Positions 12,122 through 24,987 of a stretch of 64,000 nt of DNA are shown here, piece after piece. The stretch covers positions 31,369,026 through 31,433,025 of the forward strand of contig NC_060234.1 of NCBI RefSeq assembly GCF_021155775.2, read 5' to 3'. Every line of letters starts with the position of its first letter. The first letter of the stretch is position 1. This DNA comes from Neodiprion pinetum. Lineage: Eukaryota > Arthropoda > Insecta > Hymenoptera > Diprionidae. The notes under the pieces were generated by a model. The model had not been told where the DNA came from and did no database searches. It saw nothing but the letters and a program-made list of their open reading frames with translations. Made by a program: the position numbers and the translations under genes.

Positions 12122-12258
12122 GAGGGGTGAAAACAGGGGGTGGGAGAGAAAATAGAGCGAAGGGGGGAACGAGGGAAAGGGACATCAATTCTCATAACAT
12201 TTTACAAGGCGGTATCTGACCGGTGTCAAATCCCCTCCCCATCCCCTTTTCACCCCTC
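12122..12258. repeat. G-rich / C-rich inverted repeat
   Basis: The left arm begins GAGGGGTGAAAA (12122-12133) and is exactly complementary to TTTTCACCCCTC (12247-12258). The similarity continues imperfectly inward for about another 15 bases. The left half carries several G runs of three to six and the right half is C-rich. The arms could pair as a long stem, or the G-runs could fold as a quadruplex. Confidence 0.6.
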
Positions 12259-15200
12259 TTACCCCTCCGCGGTTCTCGCGCGGTTTAGGACTCGTAACTT
12301 CCAATCACCCTAAGACACGCAGACCCCTGTAATTCGGGGTAGGTAACTACCGTAGGCGCCTGTATGGTTGTTATCTTCGCAACGACACACGCCTGATCGT
12401 CTCGGACGGAGTTTATAGCGGGTTCGAACGCGACTGATCGATCACGATATTGGCGATTCGGATTTCCATACGGCATTCGGGAGATTACGTCAGAGTATAT
12501 CATGCACACAATGCGAGCTCCTTGTGGCTTCGGTGTTTTTTCCATTCAAAATATGCCCGCTCGTCGATTGGGTAAGATTAAAACGCAGCTCAAGGAATGC
12601 AATTTCGGAACTCGTTTGATTTTCTTTGAACTCCCGGTGGGGTCGGGTCAGCCTTGCACTTTACCGTCGCAAGGTTAATATAGGTAGACGGAACCGAAGC
12701 TTGGTGAATGAAATAAATGAATATAAAAATAAATTTATAAAAAAAAAAAAAAAAAAAAAACGAAGAACTGAAAGAAAAGAAAAGTAAAAAAGAAAAGTTA
12801 CGAAAACTCTCGAGTAAACAGGGAGAGCGGAGCCAATAATCGCTGATAATTTATTAAGGGGAAAAATGCGCTCCCCCGTTATTTAAGAAGATAAATATTT
12901 GATATCACAAACAAAGCCAGCCCCTCCCCGCTACTCCTCCCCCGACCAGTTCAACCCCGGCAAAGAAGCGTACCTAAAAAGTGAGGGGTATGAGAAAAGG
13001 GGAGGGGGACTGAACTCATTGGCCGTAAAATATGAGATAAAAGGTTCAATAATTGATTACACAGATTTTTTATCCCGCAAGAAATGTTCATTTTCACCGA
13101 GCGGCCGCCGCGATCCCTTTGCTCGTGTTTAATCCGGGTGAAATCGATACGCCAATTAAACCCACCAATTTATGCCGCCAATTAAACTTGAAGTAACCGG
13201 TTCAGGTCATCAAACTTGTTATTATTACGCGAACGAAAATGAGAACGAGATTTTGGTACTCGATTTTTCTCAAAGCGCAGAAACACTGTCGCGCCCAAGT
13301 CCTCGGAACCTGGGAGGGAGGAACGGGGGGACCATATTGATTGAGCAAAATAATCCAGCGGCGGTGTAAGGCGGCGGGTTCGTGTGTGTAACTGCAGTGG
13401 GGTGTCGCAAGAAGGAGAGAGGAGCCCCTTTCGCGCCATCAAAGCTAGCGGCAAGGCTGTATGAAATTCGCGGGCAATTCCGCGGCCCGTTTTAATACCT
13501 TGCCGCAGCCGCAAACTTAATGAATTCTTTAGCGAGATCAAAAAGAACGGGGTCCCGGCCCCCATCGCGCCCCGTACAGCGTCCCTTTCCCCTCGATCCG
13601 ACGGCAGAGAGCATTTTTAAGTGGAAAATACGAGTGTTGTAAAATTGAACAGTGTACAACGTGCCATTTTTATTGCATATAATTCCAATCTTTGTCACGG
13701 TCGGTCTTTGCTAAGCGCACGGCTACGACTCAATTTCCCGACGCGAAAATCTCCGAGGCGTACAGGCAACATGCGTTCTTATACCTTGCGAGTGCAAGGT
13801 CTCGTACTCTCGGAAGTGAAAAATTATCAAACAATATGCGCTTGATCGAGTGCGTAACGCGGTATCACTGCGAAATATCAGTTCGACGCACGCATGGGTA
13901 AAACGTCCGTCAGTTCACCACGTGGAGGATCTGAGGAAGTGGAATATTCGCAAAAATGATTAACGAAATCGATCGATCGCGCCAATAAAGCCGGGCCGCG
14001 AGTAGGAAACGGGCTACCGTTCTAGAAAAATGACGGAAGCGAATATTTTCTGAACGAAGAAGCACGAGTTCTAATATTAATTTTTCCGTCGAGGTTTCAA
14101 CCACCGGAGCGAAGGTTTTAACCACCAACGGCAAGCGCGGAGCAAAAGCGAAAAGCGAAAATCGGAGGACGGGTGAATTACAAGCTCGGCAACGAGAGTT
14201 ACGTATTGATTAAAATGTGACCGGGTGAAGAATGCTTTGTTTGATAAAAATCATTCGCCTGGTAATTTGAAAATATTGAAGCCGCCGCGTGCGAGCCTTG
14301 CTTCGATGGCTGATGCGGAAGAGGCGAGGGGCGAGGGGTGGCTGCGAGTTTCAACGTGACTTACACACCGAGTGTTTGATTAAATATTGCCGCCCCGATA
14401 CCGCACCGAGAAGGGGCTTCGGCCGGATCAACGAAGCAGAACCCGCGGCTTTTCCCGATTTGCTGACTTCGACGTTCGACGCTGTTTTCGAGGTTCGGCT
14501 TGACGCTCGTCTATCGACTTGTGATTTTTACATTAATTAAACCTGACCAGGCAACGGTACTGTGGCTACCGCGACTCGTTCTCACATCGTTCATGTTTGC
14601 TTACAACCTCGTTCATCGATGTTTGATCGCCGTTATTTATTCAGTCGATTCGTGAAACCGTTCGATCGTGAACTGCAGCTGTACTGGTTACGCTAGAAAT
14701 TGACGATTCGGTGCATTTCGGTTGTTTCCAATTTTCATTCGTCTGCATTGAATATTGCGTGTCAAACGTTGGTGATGCAATTTTTACTACCAATTTGAAT
14801 CGCTCGAATACAAAGTTCGAAAATTAGACAAAACGTGGGAATCAGTCATGATCAATTCGTTACAAAATGTATAAGGATTTCCAAGTAAAAAGAATTAAAC
14901 TCACATTATTCAATCTTGAGTTAATAATTTTGAAAATCAAAATGAAGTATCGAATTATACTGCAGCTAAGCTGCGAACGAAATTATCATTTCAAACGGTA
15001 CGATCACCTTCAAGTCAAATGCATTACCTTTGAAGCCGTTACACATTCCTTGCCGAATTTTTTTTCATCGCCATCTCGTTTTACAGCCGCACACGTTTCT
15101 TGTAGCGTTTCACAAATGAAGAGACAATATGTCATTTAATAACATGAGTCAAAAAAAAAAAAAAAAAGAATAAATCAAGGAGCAATATCCATTATTGTCA

Positions 15201-17340
15201 ATTTCCGAGCAATACAATACACCTATAAATGCCCCTTCTAAAATTGCCAACATCGTTGCAAATTGTTCTCCAATTTCAATTAACTTTTCATTTTCAGGAA
15301 AAAAATTTCCGACGGCCCGCATTTCGTGCGAACTTCTTCGGTGGGACGAGGGAATAAAATGAATTTACAAATACCCTCGCGTGTGTCGCCGCGCCTTCCG
15401 CCATCATCCTGACGAATTTTAATAAATTTCTGATATAAGGATACGCGACAGCAGCCATCGGGGGTGAAAGCGCCGCTATGCAATAACCGTGCGGATGGTC
15501 AGCCTGGCGCATAATGAAGAAATTAATACGCTTTCGAGCGATCCGTCCTTGGCTACCGCGACCCTGCGCCGTGCGTCGTACATCACGCGTAATGCCTGCG
15601 TGTGAGTCGAGGAGGGTGGGCGGGGGTGGTTGGCGGTTATCCTTTGAGTTTTGCTTGCTTAGATTAATATTATATCAATGCCGTATCAAAGGGATTGCGG
15701 CAGTGTATCTGCCCCTCCCCGCCGGTTTTCTCCGGTCCAGGACGGCATCCTCGTCACCGCGGCGTATCGCCATCGTGGGCCGCACACATTGAAACTGGCC
15801 TCCTCGTCCTGCCCGGGATATGTGAGCTCGGTGTGAATAATTACTAACGTACGCCTCGGGCCTCAGAAATGAATTTCTGAAATTCCGCCGGAAAGACCGC
15901 CCTTATGTTATCTCAATATTTCGGAACTTTCATACGCGGTGATCGCTGCTTTGTTCGGGATACGAGGGACGATTGTTCGCCGGTGCGTGTAATAGCTGTT
16001 CCGAATTCAGAAATCAAAATCGATTTCTCAGCCGGAGGTTATTACGGCCGTAATATAAACAATTCCGCAAAGTAAACGCGACGGTGGATTTTTAGCCGTT
16101 TTTCTTACTCTTTCTTTTCACACTAGTGCCGCAGCTACAGGCTGAGAGACCGCAGTTGCGAAACGTGAAGCTTTCGAAGTGTCGTATGAAAATAGCGAGA
16201 AACCAATCCCTGCTATAAAACGCGAAACGTCGCGTTGTCGGGGTAGCGCTTTGCACGCGCCGGTTGACTCGGCCACGTAATGACATTGTATACGCGGTTA
16301 AACAAATATGCGAAATCCACGGTGGCTTTTTTTAAATTGCTGAGAGTTTGCATTCGTCGCATATTATAATCCCCGTCGCGGTTCGCTGCCTTATTTTACG
16401 AGTAAATCCTCATGCGCCTGGCTTGCTCAGGTTCTACTTGCATTTTTTTTTTTTTTTACCTAACTTGTATTTTTTGTTTTTTAAATTTTTTTCTTCATGT
16501 CCCATACATCGCGGTACTTAGACATCAGTGAGACCCTACGGCGTTGCTGAAACTCGACTCGACAATTCCCAAAGAGACCGCGGAATCTCTGTTCCACTGT
16601 ATATACATGCACACCCCTTCGTAAAAACCATTTTACAGAATGCGACATTTTTCGAAACAAGTATGCATTTGCAACATACCTGCTGGCCCAACTCGACCTT
16701 CTCCATCAACGAGCCTGGAACATAATTCTGATAATTGTGATGGGGGCAGTGAAGTTTGGATGCGAGTGTTATTTTACGTATACTGATTGAAGAAAATTCA
16801 GACATGTCGACGAAAGCCGGATGGTGAGGAAAATTTGAAATTCCACTGGACACAAGCGGCTTAAGATTTGGAAATAGTACCTATGACGAATTTTATATAC
16901 TTGCAGAGTCTGTGAAATTTAATTCCATTGATATAAAAAAATCAACCTACTGATTTCGGCAAATGGTAGGTAGCAAATTCACGCGAACATTCAAGGAGGT
17001 TTTCTCTCTACCGCAGGTTAAAACCTGCAGTGTTTTGCAATAAGTGAATTCGTACTCCAAAGTAGGTGTTTTATTTCTTGTCGCAGTAAAAAGACTTCAG
17101 GCACTGTAGATATGAATATACACTAGGAAACATTGTCTTAAATATTCTATACTTCATTTTTATTTTGTTTTTAATCCAACACCCTGTCATATAAGATTCC
17201 TTCATTCGTAAAATAAATATTTCACTCTCACCTTGTAGAAAGACACAATTAGGTACGCTATTTACGATTTTTTAGCATGTTACATAAATTCACATCTAGC
17301 TTCAAATTGCTTAGAGGATAATCATTGTTAAGCAACAATA
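12259..17340. other. Non-coding stretch downstream of the zinc-finger gene
   Basis: It contains an A-tract at about 12740-12760 preceded by AATAAA-like AT-rich DNA, another A-tract at about 15150-15167 and T-tracts near 16443-16457. A small inverted repeat lies at 15863-15880 (TCAGAAAT, spacer GA, ATTTCTGA). A second at 17013-17028 has arms GCAGGTT and AACCTGC. No open frame with a recognisable domain was found. The part near 17340 is just beyond the predicted poly(A) site of the minus-strand zinc-finger gene. Confidence 0.4.
12737..12760. repeat. Poly(A) tract with AT-rich lead-in
   Basis: An uninterrupted run of about twenty A residues preceded by ATAAAAATAAATTTAT. It resembles the tail of a retroposed sequence, but no SINE or processed gene body could be recognised upstream. 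A plain A-tract is equally possible. Confidence 0.7.
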
Positions 17341-17359
17341 GTCTATAACGCTAAACAAA

Positions 17360-17365
17360 TTTATT
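17360..17365 (-). terminator. Predicted poly(A) signal AATAAA of the zinc-finger gene
   Basis: The minus strand reads AATAAA here, about 390 nt past the stop codon of the zinc-finger ORF. I saw no AATAAA or ATTAAA closer to that stop on this strand. Cleavage would be expected near 17340. Confidence 0.5.
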
Positions 17366-17753
17366 GAGTAACTTAAATACATATCATCAATCAGTGTACG
17401 GCACTTTGCAACAAAAATAATTTACAGACTTTAACGTAATTAACCACCTGTCCAAACATAAGGATATACCAAAATAATTTATCATAATATTTCCACGTCG
17501 ATAATTAACCAACAAATCATATATTTCCGAATATCACGATTATGCGTGTATGTAATTACGATTACACAGAAAGCAACGAACTAAAACAATTCCGTCAAAT
17601 TTATCCGACAATTAGAGTCGTGTTTCTTCACTTTTAAGTGATTGTAATCAAGTATAACGATATATAAAATAATTCTCTTCTTGCTTATAATAAGTGATAA
17701 GAAATTCAACCGGGAATATGAGAGCCAAACTTGACTATCAACTAATTTTTGAA

Positions 17754-18524
17754 TTATGTACGATTATTTTTCATATGCGATACCAATCTGTGAGTTTGCA
17801 AGTCGACGTAATTATAAAAAGATTGTTTGCAAAGCTTGCAGTTGAACTTTTTTCCCTCGTGAGTCTTGAGATGTTTGGTCATCAAGTCTTTTCTGGAGAA
17901 TGACCTTTCGCAAATATTGCACGGATACTTGTCAGGGTTTGTGTGAAAGGTCCTGTGTCGCGTCAGATTGTCCATTCTAGTATACATTCTCGGGCAGAGG
18001 CCACACGGGTATTTATTCTTCTCGATATGACACCTCTGATGGTATCGAAGATATCTTTTTTGCCCAAAGGTTTTCTTGCAGGCGCAGCAGGTGATCTGAT
18101 TGTGCTCGTTCATCCCGCGAGATTCGAGGTGATCGTCCATCTCCCTGCTGCTGCCAAATTTCTCCTTGCAAAACTGGCAAGTCAGCTTCTTCGCCTGTTT
18201 GTTTTGACGGATATTATCAACGAACGTAGGATCCGTCATTATCTGATAAAGCATACTTCCGGCGAATTCCTCGCTGCTATTGCTTCCGCAGTACGCGGTT
18301 TCGGACGCTGATGACCCGCTCGGCTTTTCCTCCTCGCTGCAAAGCTTGACGCTATCTTTGACGCTCAAATTCATGGCTCCAAAAGTGTCTTCCACGCGAT
18401 TCTTGACTCCGGGCACGTGGTAGACTAATTCTAAGGGAGACGATTTGCTGGTGCTAAAATCTCTCGATTCGTGTACGCCGGTTGAACGTTTGGACCCCTC
18501 TCGCACACTTGCTTCGGATTTCTA
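17754..18524 (-). CDS. C2H2 zinc-finger protein, terminal coding exon
   Basis: The frame is open from just after a TAG at 18522-18524 down to the stop at 17754. Counting residues from the GTG codon at 18506, five C2H2 fingers lie in a row. F1 is C110/C113/H126/H135, with an atypically long His spacing. F2 is C140/C143/H156/H160. F3 is C168/C171/H184/H188. F4 is C196/C199/H212/H216. F5 is C223/C226/H239/H244. Linkers such as NPDKYP and EGKKFN differ from the classical TGEKP. Residues 1-109 are polar and low in structure. No ATG lies between the upstream stop and codon 45 (18374). Either the protein starts there (206 aa), or more likely this is the last exon of a multi-exon gene, because TTTTCGTAG at 18522 can serve as a 3' splice site. 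It is presumably a DNA-binding nuclear transcription factor. I do not recognise the specific gene. Confidence 0.82.
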
Positions 18525-21500
18525 CGAAAATACGTTGGCTTACGAACATAGATACGACCCATCATTATCAAGCGTGGATACGTACGTACTATATATGTTT
18601 TGGGTCGAATCAAGGTGGCGCGAACGGCCAGCTCGCTTCGTACATGTATATTTATCAGATTTTCTCGGTAATTGCTGCGTGGCGGTTCGAATCGTGTAGT
18701 GTACTTGAACGAGGTATACGGACAAACGGTGAAATGTGCACGTTGAAAGAAGTGCGTAGTTTAGTGCTAGTGTGAGACGGTCAGCTGTTTGCGGGACGCT
18801 ACACGTGACATTGGTTTGAACGGACAAAAATTAACCAAGAACGAAGTCCGACTCAGATTACGTCAGGTTAGTTTGACCAAAAAGACTCTGACAGTTGTAA
18901 AAAAACATCTGTCGTCAATGTCTTTTACAAATTTTTGTGTTTTCATTTTTCTTGTGTGTTTGGGAGTGTATCGTGTATTACAGATATGTTCTTGATACGC
19001 TATCACGGTCCATTTTATTTCGTGCACCATTATTCCGGATGATGTGAAATTTACGAAATTTCAACGCTCACAGTTGAGTACTTATGTGTTCGGTTGACTT
19101 CTACATTGATTGAAATATTATCGTGCAAGCTTACCTTTCGTATTTCGTGTATTTGAGTGTGTTTCCCAATATCCAAAAATTCTTTCCTCGCGTCTTGTGC
19201 GATAGTTTTTGTAAGATTTACGGTCATTCTTTGTCTGGGTATGGTTTTCAGTCGCATTCTAATCTGCAAAATAGATCTGAATATAATATAATGTACATTA
19301 CGATGGCACTTGTATTTACGGTCCAATACTCATTGCAGATGATGTATAATCATTCGCTCGTTATACGTGCATCGCTTCGCAGCCGGCACTTGACTCACCA
19401 GTATAAGCAGGATGCAACTCGTATTAAATAGTTCTCCACACGATTACGAAACGGTGAGAATCACGTATCTCTATTCAACCTTTGAGGCACAACTGTCCGG
19501 TGCGATGTCTTCCTTGAAATGACACACGCAATAACATTGTCGGCCGGTAGCTCAAGCCGATTGATATTGACTCGACCTCACTTGAAGCGCGTAACTCACC
19601 TGTATCACAGACAACAGCGGAGTCGCCGAAAAGCGTCGTTTGACAACAGACCGATACGGAGTACCTCTCGCATCGAGGAAGCAGTTTTCAAATCTCAAGG
19701 ACGTGTTTTCGCATCGGTGTAATCAAGTCGTGGTACCGTAAATTCCGTCAGAGATATAAATTAGAGAGAAACCGGGATTCGTGGACCTGGAATTCGTACC
19801 GATCAAGTGCCAAATGCCACGTATACGTACGTACACATCTGTAAAGCGTGTAACGGATGTATATTTTATTCGAGTACTCATTGTCATTAATTTTTTTAAT
19901 TCCGTTATTACGAAAGTACGACGCCTGTCTTTCTCAATTATTGTATTTCAACTCCAGCGTTGCTTAACCGTGTAGTCAAAGCTCTTTAACAGTCACGGAA
20001 ACGTGAAACGTGAAGAATTCTCGAGAGTGGGAGCAAAAAAAAAAGTTGGCATCGTATGTCAACAAAAGAACGGTTCCATTAAAACCTTCGTCTTGTTTAT
20101 CCGTATTACAGGTAATTAACGAGTCTCTCGAAAAAGCGTCTCGTATTTTTTTTCTTCAATTTTTTCCGCTCCTCTCGGTATCATCGCCAAAAGTTCAGAA
20201 CTTGTTCCCCGACGCTGTAAAACCCGGTTGCGATTGTCATTCGAAGAGATTCAGCAGTTGGCCGAGCCTGCACAAGAGCAAGATGCAGAAGGGAGGGCAA
20301 AATCAATTATTCATCCAAATTGGCCGGGAAAAAAGTCCTAATTATCCGGGGCAAATACGACCTTAATACACCGAAGTGTACCCCACCCCGCCCCGCCCCT
20401 CGTGTCGTAGTCCTTTCCGCCCCTACCCGCTCTCGATTCTCAACCCGCTGCCATTCCCTTACCGTGAATAACCATTTGTATTTCCAATTAGCTTTGCTAA
20501 TAAGAAGACGGAGGTATTGCCTTAGTGGAAAAAATGTATAACCTCATTCAGCCACTGGGGAAATAAAGAAAGGTATGACAATATACTCGGCTACCGGCAC
20601 TACCACCACCAACACTGCAACGATGTCAACGAAATTGGTGCCTGTGAATATAACTCCGAATGTCGGTTGTCGGGTTATATCGGGTGGGTTACAATTAAAA
20701 ACCTTTCCTACCCTTCCCATCCTGCAGCTCAACCCCGCAGACTCTTCCTTATATTATATTAACAAATGGAGGGTGAGGAGCACGGAACATCGCTCAAACA
20801 TCGCCCGACATAATTCAGGTTTTATTCTATTTTTTTTTTGTCGTTTTTAATTTTACCCCTCAAATTTTCCACTTCACTGTTACTGAACCCTGTTTTAGTC
20901 AGTTTTGCTATTTAAATTTTTAGGCTCGCGTTACTTGTTATGTACCAGTGGATTTAGTATACATACATGTGGAGCGTGCTATCGGAGTTAATAATTAACG
21001 CGGCTTGGACACAAGTTGAATGATTAACACGTTATTTTATTCATGTAACAAAATGCTGCCACGCTGACTACCACGCTACTTTTCTCCTCTCCGCCCAATA
21101 CCTAACCAAAATGAGCACACTTGACACTCGATGCTTACTTTAGTTATACCAGTCTTAATTTTTTAACCATTACGTATGACCCAAATGTTTTTCAAGTCAC
21201 ACGTATTTGATTCACGTTTGAGGCATGTCGAATATCCGTTCAAATTTGTAAGATTTCGCATTGTGGATGGTACTTTGGTTCAATTTTTATTGTTAAGAAT
21301 TAAAAAATGCTATGCTTAATGTTAATCTTGTGTAAATGTCATATGGCTGCATCGAACGGAAATTTGTAAGTTTTATTCAGCAAATAACGCGTCAACGGAT
21401 TCATTGCAGACTCCCAATCATTCGGTATTTGAAGCATTAATTTTTTGGGCGAGTTGAAATTTCATTTCGGTCAAGTGTAAACTAACGTTGTAATCGTGAT

Positions 21501-24500
21501 GTATTAAAAAATTAGCAAAATTAGAAATATTCTTGCAAAAAATGTGTCCCTTCGACTATAGAGAATATGAATGATTGAAGAAATGATCAAAGTAGCACAG
21601 GAGGCGTGCATCGATAGGGATCCCAAAATTACGGGTGAATTTTTTATCCAGGGATATTTCATCCCGATCTCCCGCGAGAACTTCAGTTCCGTGCCCAATT
21701 AAGCTTTAATTAGCCATTAATATTGACTATGGGCGTCAAATAAGTCAGTCTCGCTCGGCTCCTGCTCCACTCCCCGTTTTTTTCCACGGGAAATGAGGGC
21801 TGCTAACTTTTTTTCATCAGCATTTTACGGTTATACTTGAGCATTAATAATGCACATGTTTAATATAAAGAGAGGCCTACCGTAGGCTGACTAATAAACT
21901 GAAGGAATGCTTTATATCCACCGCGGCTGTAGAGTTTCGTTGTTTCGGTGCTTCGGCACTTCGGCCCTACGTATATTATTTCGGAGCGCTAGAACACGAT
22001 TTTACATTTTCTACACCGCTGTTTTTTATTCATCCATTTTATTCCCTTCTCTTCTTTCTCGCGCTCTATCTTCCGGATGAACCTAATAAATAAATCGTGG
22101 ATAACATTGCGGCTAAGGTTACGTATATGTATCCATACATGTATCGTGTATATATTTATGTACAAGCTGCGAGACAAGTTCGACTCCGTACTCGGTGCGT
22201 ATGTATACGTATACCTAGACGAAACGTCGAGCATTATTTTAGACTTGGTTTAATATTCATTGAGATATCTACGTGCTACGGTGTATCCTTCAGCCAATAA
22301 GTCTGGTCTTTATTGAACCCGAAGGCGCCAGACGGAAGGCAGGGAGCGAGTGTTGCGTCGGTTCGGGAATTCGTCGGGAAAGGGAAAACCGCGCTTTCAT
22401 TTTCACTTTTATGCGTTTTGCGGCCGCCAAGAGCCTCCCGGAAAACCTCCGCAAGCCTCACCCGGCTGATTTTTGAGTGAGCGGGGAGGTGTGCTTTAGA
22501 TCATGAAAGTGAGGATTCCTGAAAAATATGGGTTTAATAAAGACGAAGGCGTGATGTATGGTCGTGTGCCGCGTTGACGGGGGTGAAGATGGGCCCGCGA
22601 ACAGGGGCTGCGGCGGAAAAGCTGCGGGCCAAGGGCTCCGAGCCAGAGATGAGATGAGAGTAGATAGGATCAGCCGTCGCTCCGATATCCAGCTTTTTCA
22701 CCTAATATAATAAATACAATATAACCGGGATCAGCGGAGGTGAAAAAAACACGTCGCGCCAACCGCATCGTCATATTTTAGAGAGTATTTCAAGGTCGAA
22801 AGATGGCCTGACATGTGATTTCAAGACGCAGAAATTTTCAACGATAAGCAACCCTGATCAATGAATTGTCTCGCGACAGAGTTCATGCGCTTGTTCCGGA
22901 AAAAAGTTAAACGTAGTTAATAACATATCGATGGCTTAATACGATCCTCGAGAAGCTAATCTGCTCAACGGTAATAAGAATAACTTCATGGTCGTTTCTT
23001 GGCAGACACTGCTCGTGTTATTCCCATTGCGACTGGGAAGCGTATTTCGGAAGGAAAATTAATACTTCCTTTGATAATGGCGTTGTTTTTCCACTTTTCG
23101 CTCTACTCGAGGCGCGAGTTTGCCAGCGCGAAACGTGGGACGTATAACCGTTAAGATAAAAATCCCGGAAGGTCAGCAAACGTTTGAGTAAGAGTCATTC
23201 AAAATTCTCAAGCTGATACGGCGCATTCGAAATCACTGTCGCTGGATTTGTCGTGTAAGCTTCAACGGAAGAAAAATAATAAAAAATACGCAATTCGCAA
23301 ATGCGATAGCGTGAGCAGTGGAAAATATTTCCGTCAATCGTAAAAATTGAGGCACGACCCACAAAAAACACCGATTATAATTGATTTTGTAACTATTATA
23401 CCGTTCCTAAAAAATGACGCTGATATTCATCGTTTCGATTTAAATCTTCATAGATCCCGCGATTGACATTTACGAACTATGATATATATTTCTTACTCAC
23501 AGTCTGTCATGATTTACCGTGCAACGTAATCCGGCATCGTAAAAAACGTTTGTCGCAGAAGCACGTCTTTGGAAATGAGTGAGGCGTTGTATCAAAGTAG
23601 CGGAGACTATGGCACGCAGACGAATTCCTGAACATGAACTCCTTAATGAGTATTTCCCTAACGCCACCGAAAGCTGAGAAGCTACAGCTATTTCAGCATT
23701 TGTTGAATTTCCATGGAAATCGAAGACACACCCTTGAGACAACTTCGAACGGCATCGCTCCCTGCACAGCCTCGCCCCGATAAGGGGTTGTAAAACGATG
23801 GCGCAGCTATCTGCCAATACGTTTCTTCCTGTTAGATTCTCGGCATATAGCAGATACAAAAAAGCTATTCCACAGAAATTGATGCCATTTGAATATCGCT
23901 ACTGCCGTACCGTCGAGATGACTTTCCCAGCTTCGCACAGATCACTATCTGCCTAACTCAATCGCTTCAATATCGTATCTGATTCTCTCTTCTTTTTCTC
24001 GCAAGAAGTATCGCGCTGCGTCTCCCGCTTGACACGAGGGTGATAATAAATCCCGATAATTTGCCTATCCAACTACCCCTAGAACAGCTTCACCTTCTTT
24101 TTTCGAATTGGATCTTCTTGAATTGCAATTTTTATCTCAACACTCATCGCTTCGCGCCATATTAATTCTCTGCCTTCGCCGAAGGCTCGTACTCTTGCAC
24201 ACATTCCAATTGAATCCATGGCTGTCAGATTTGATCGGGTGTTTCTCAGGAATGTGCTCGCATCTCACGACTGCTCTTTCCAAACTAGCTCTGTAGAAAC
24301 CATCGATGCAGATTCCTCGCAGTCAATCTCCCTTCACCCTTCCTGGTTCCTTCGGTCGTCCCACTTGCTCGCGAGACTTTCAGCAGAATCTATCGCAAAA
24401 TCTATAACCTGGGGGGAGGTGATGGGGCGAGGGTGGGGGGAGGGGGTGGTTTGACAGGGAGAAGCGCGAGCGGATGCTTCGAGGGAGGGTGAACTCCGTC

Positions 24501-24969
24501 ACATTTCACTACAGACTAATAACTTCTGAATATTCATTTCGCGTTTCTCCTTGCCTGCTTGCGTTCGGTAAGCAGGTTTAAAGCCGCGTTTACACTCCCT
24601 CACTCGGAGCTGGCAGTACGAGTATCGAGTCATCGAGCAGTGCAGACCGAACTTGATGCAATGAGAAGTGATCCGGTTTTATAATTGTATCGCACTATTA
24701 AAGGTACCTAGAATATTCAATGGCCCTGAACCGTGACGACTGTGTAATGGATCAGCCTTTATTCGGTATGAACAGGGCCTAAGAGATTTGCCTCGCATCT
24801 TTGGAGCGAGAAAAACAGAGTAGCTGGGAGTTGGCTGGTTAGAGTGAGAAAGTGAGAAAGTGAGACGGTTACCATGGAAACTGTGAATTAAGTAATCAAT
24901 GAATTATTATTGACATTGATGTCTTCGCCCCTTCGTCATATTTCAGGACTCATAAAGGGCGCTGAGCTA
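18525..24969. other. Non-coding stretch, possibly intron or 5' flank of the zinc-finger gene
   Basis: If the zinc-finger exon is spliced, its upstream exons lie on the minus strand at or beyond this stretch, but none is recognisable. A small inverted repeat (GAAATTT, ACG, AAATTTC) sits at 19046-19062. A GTGAGAAA unit is tandemly repeated near 24842-24866. Short open frames have no domains. Confidence 0.4.
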
Positions 24970-24987
24970 CCCCCCCCCCCCCCCCCC
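24970..24987. repeat. Poly(C) tract
   Basis: Eighteen consecutive C residues followed by about 45 bases of C/T-rich sequence to about 25030. The minus strand is G-rich and could form a quadruplex. Long C homopolymers are prone to length error in assembly. Confidence 0.9.

Noticed and set aside
18504..18506. GTG as start of the zinc-finger protein
   Set aside because: Animal nuclear genes rarely start at GTG. Splicing into this exon or starting at ATG 18374 is more likely.
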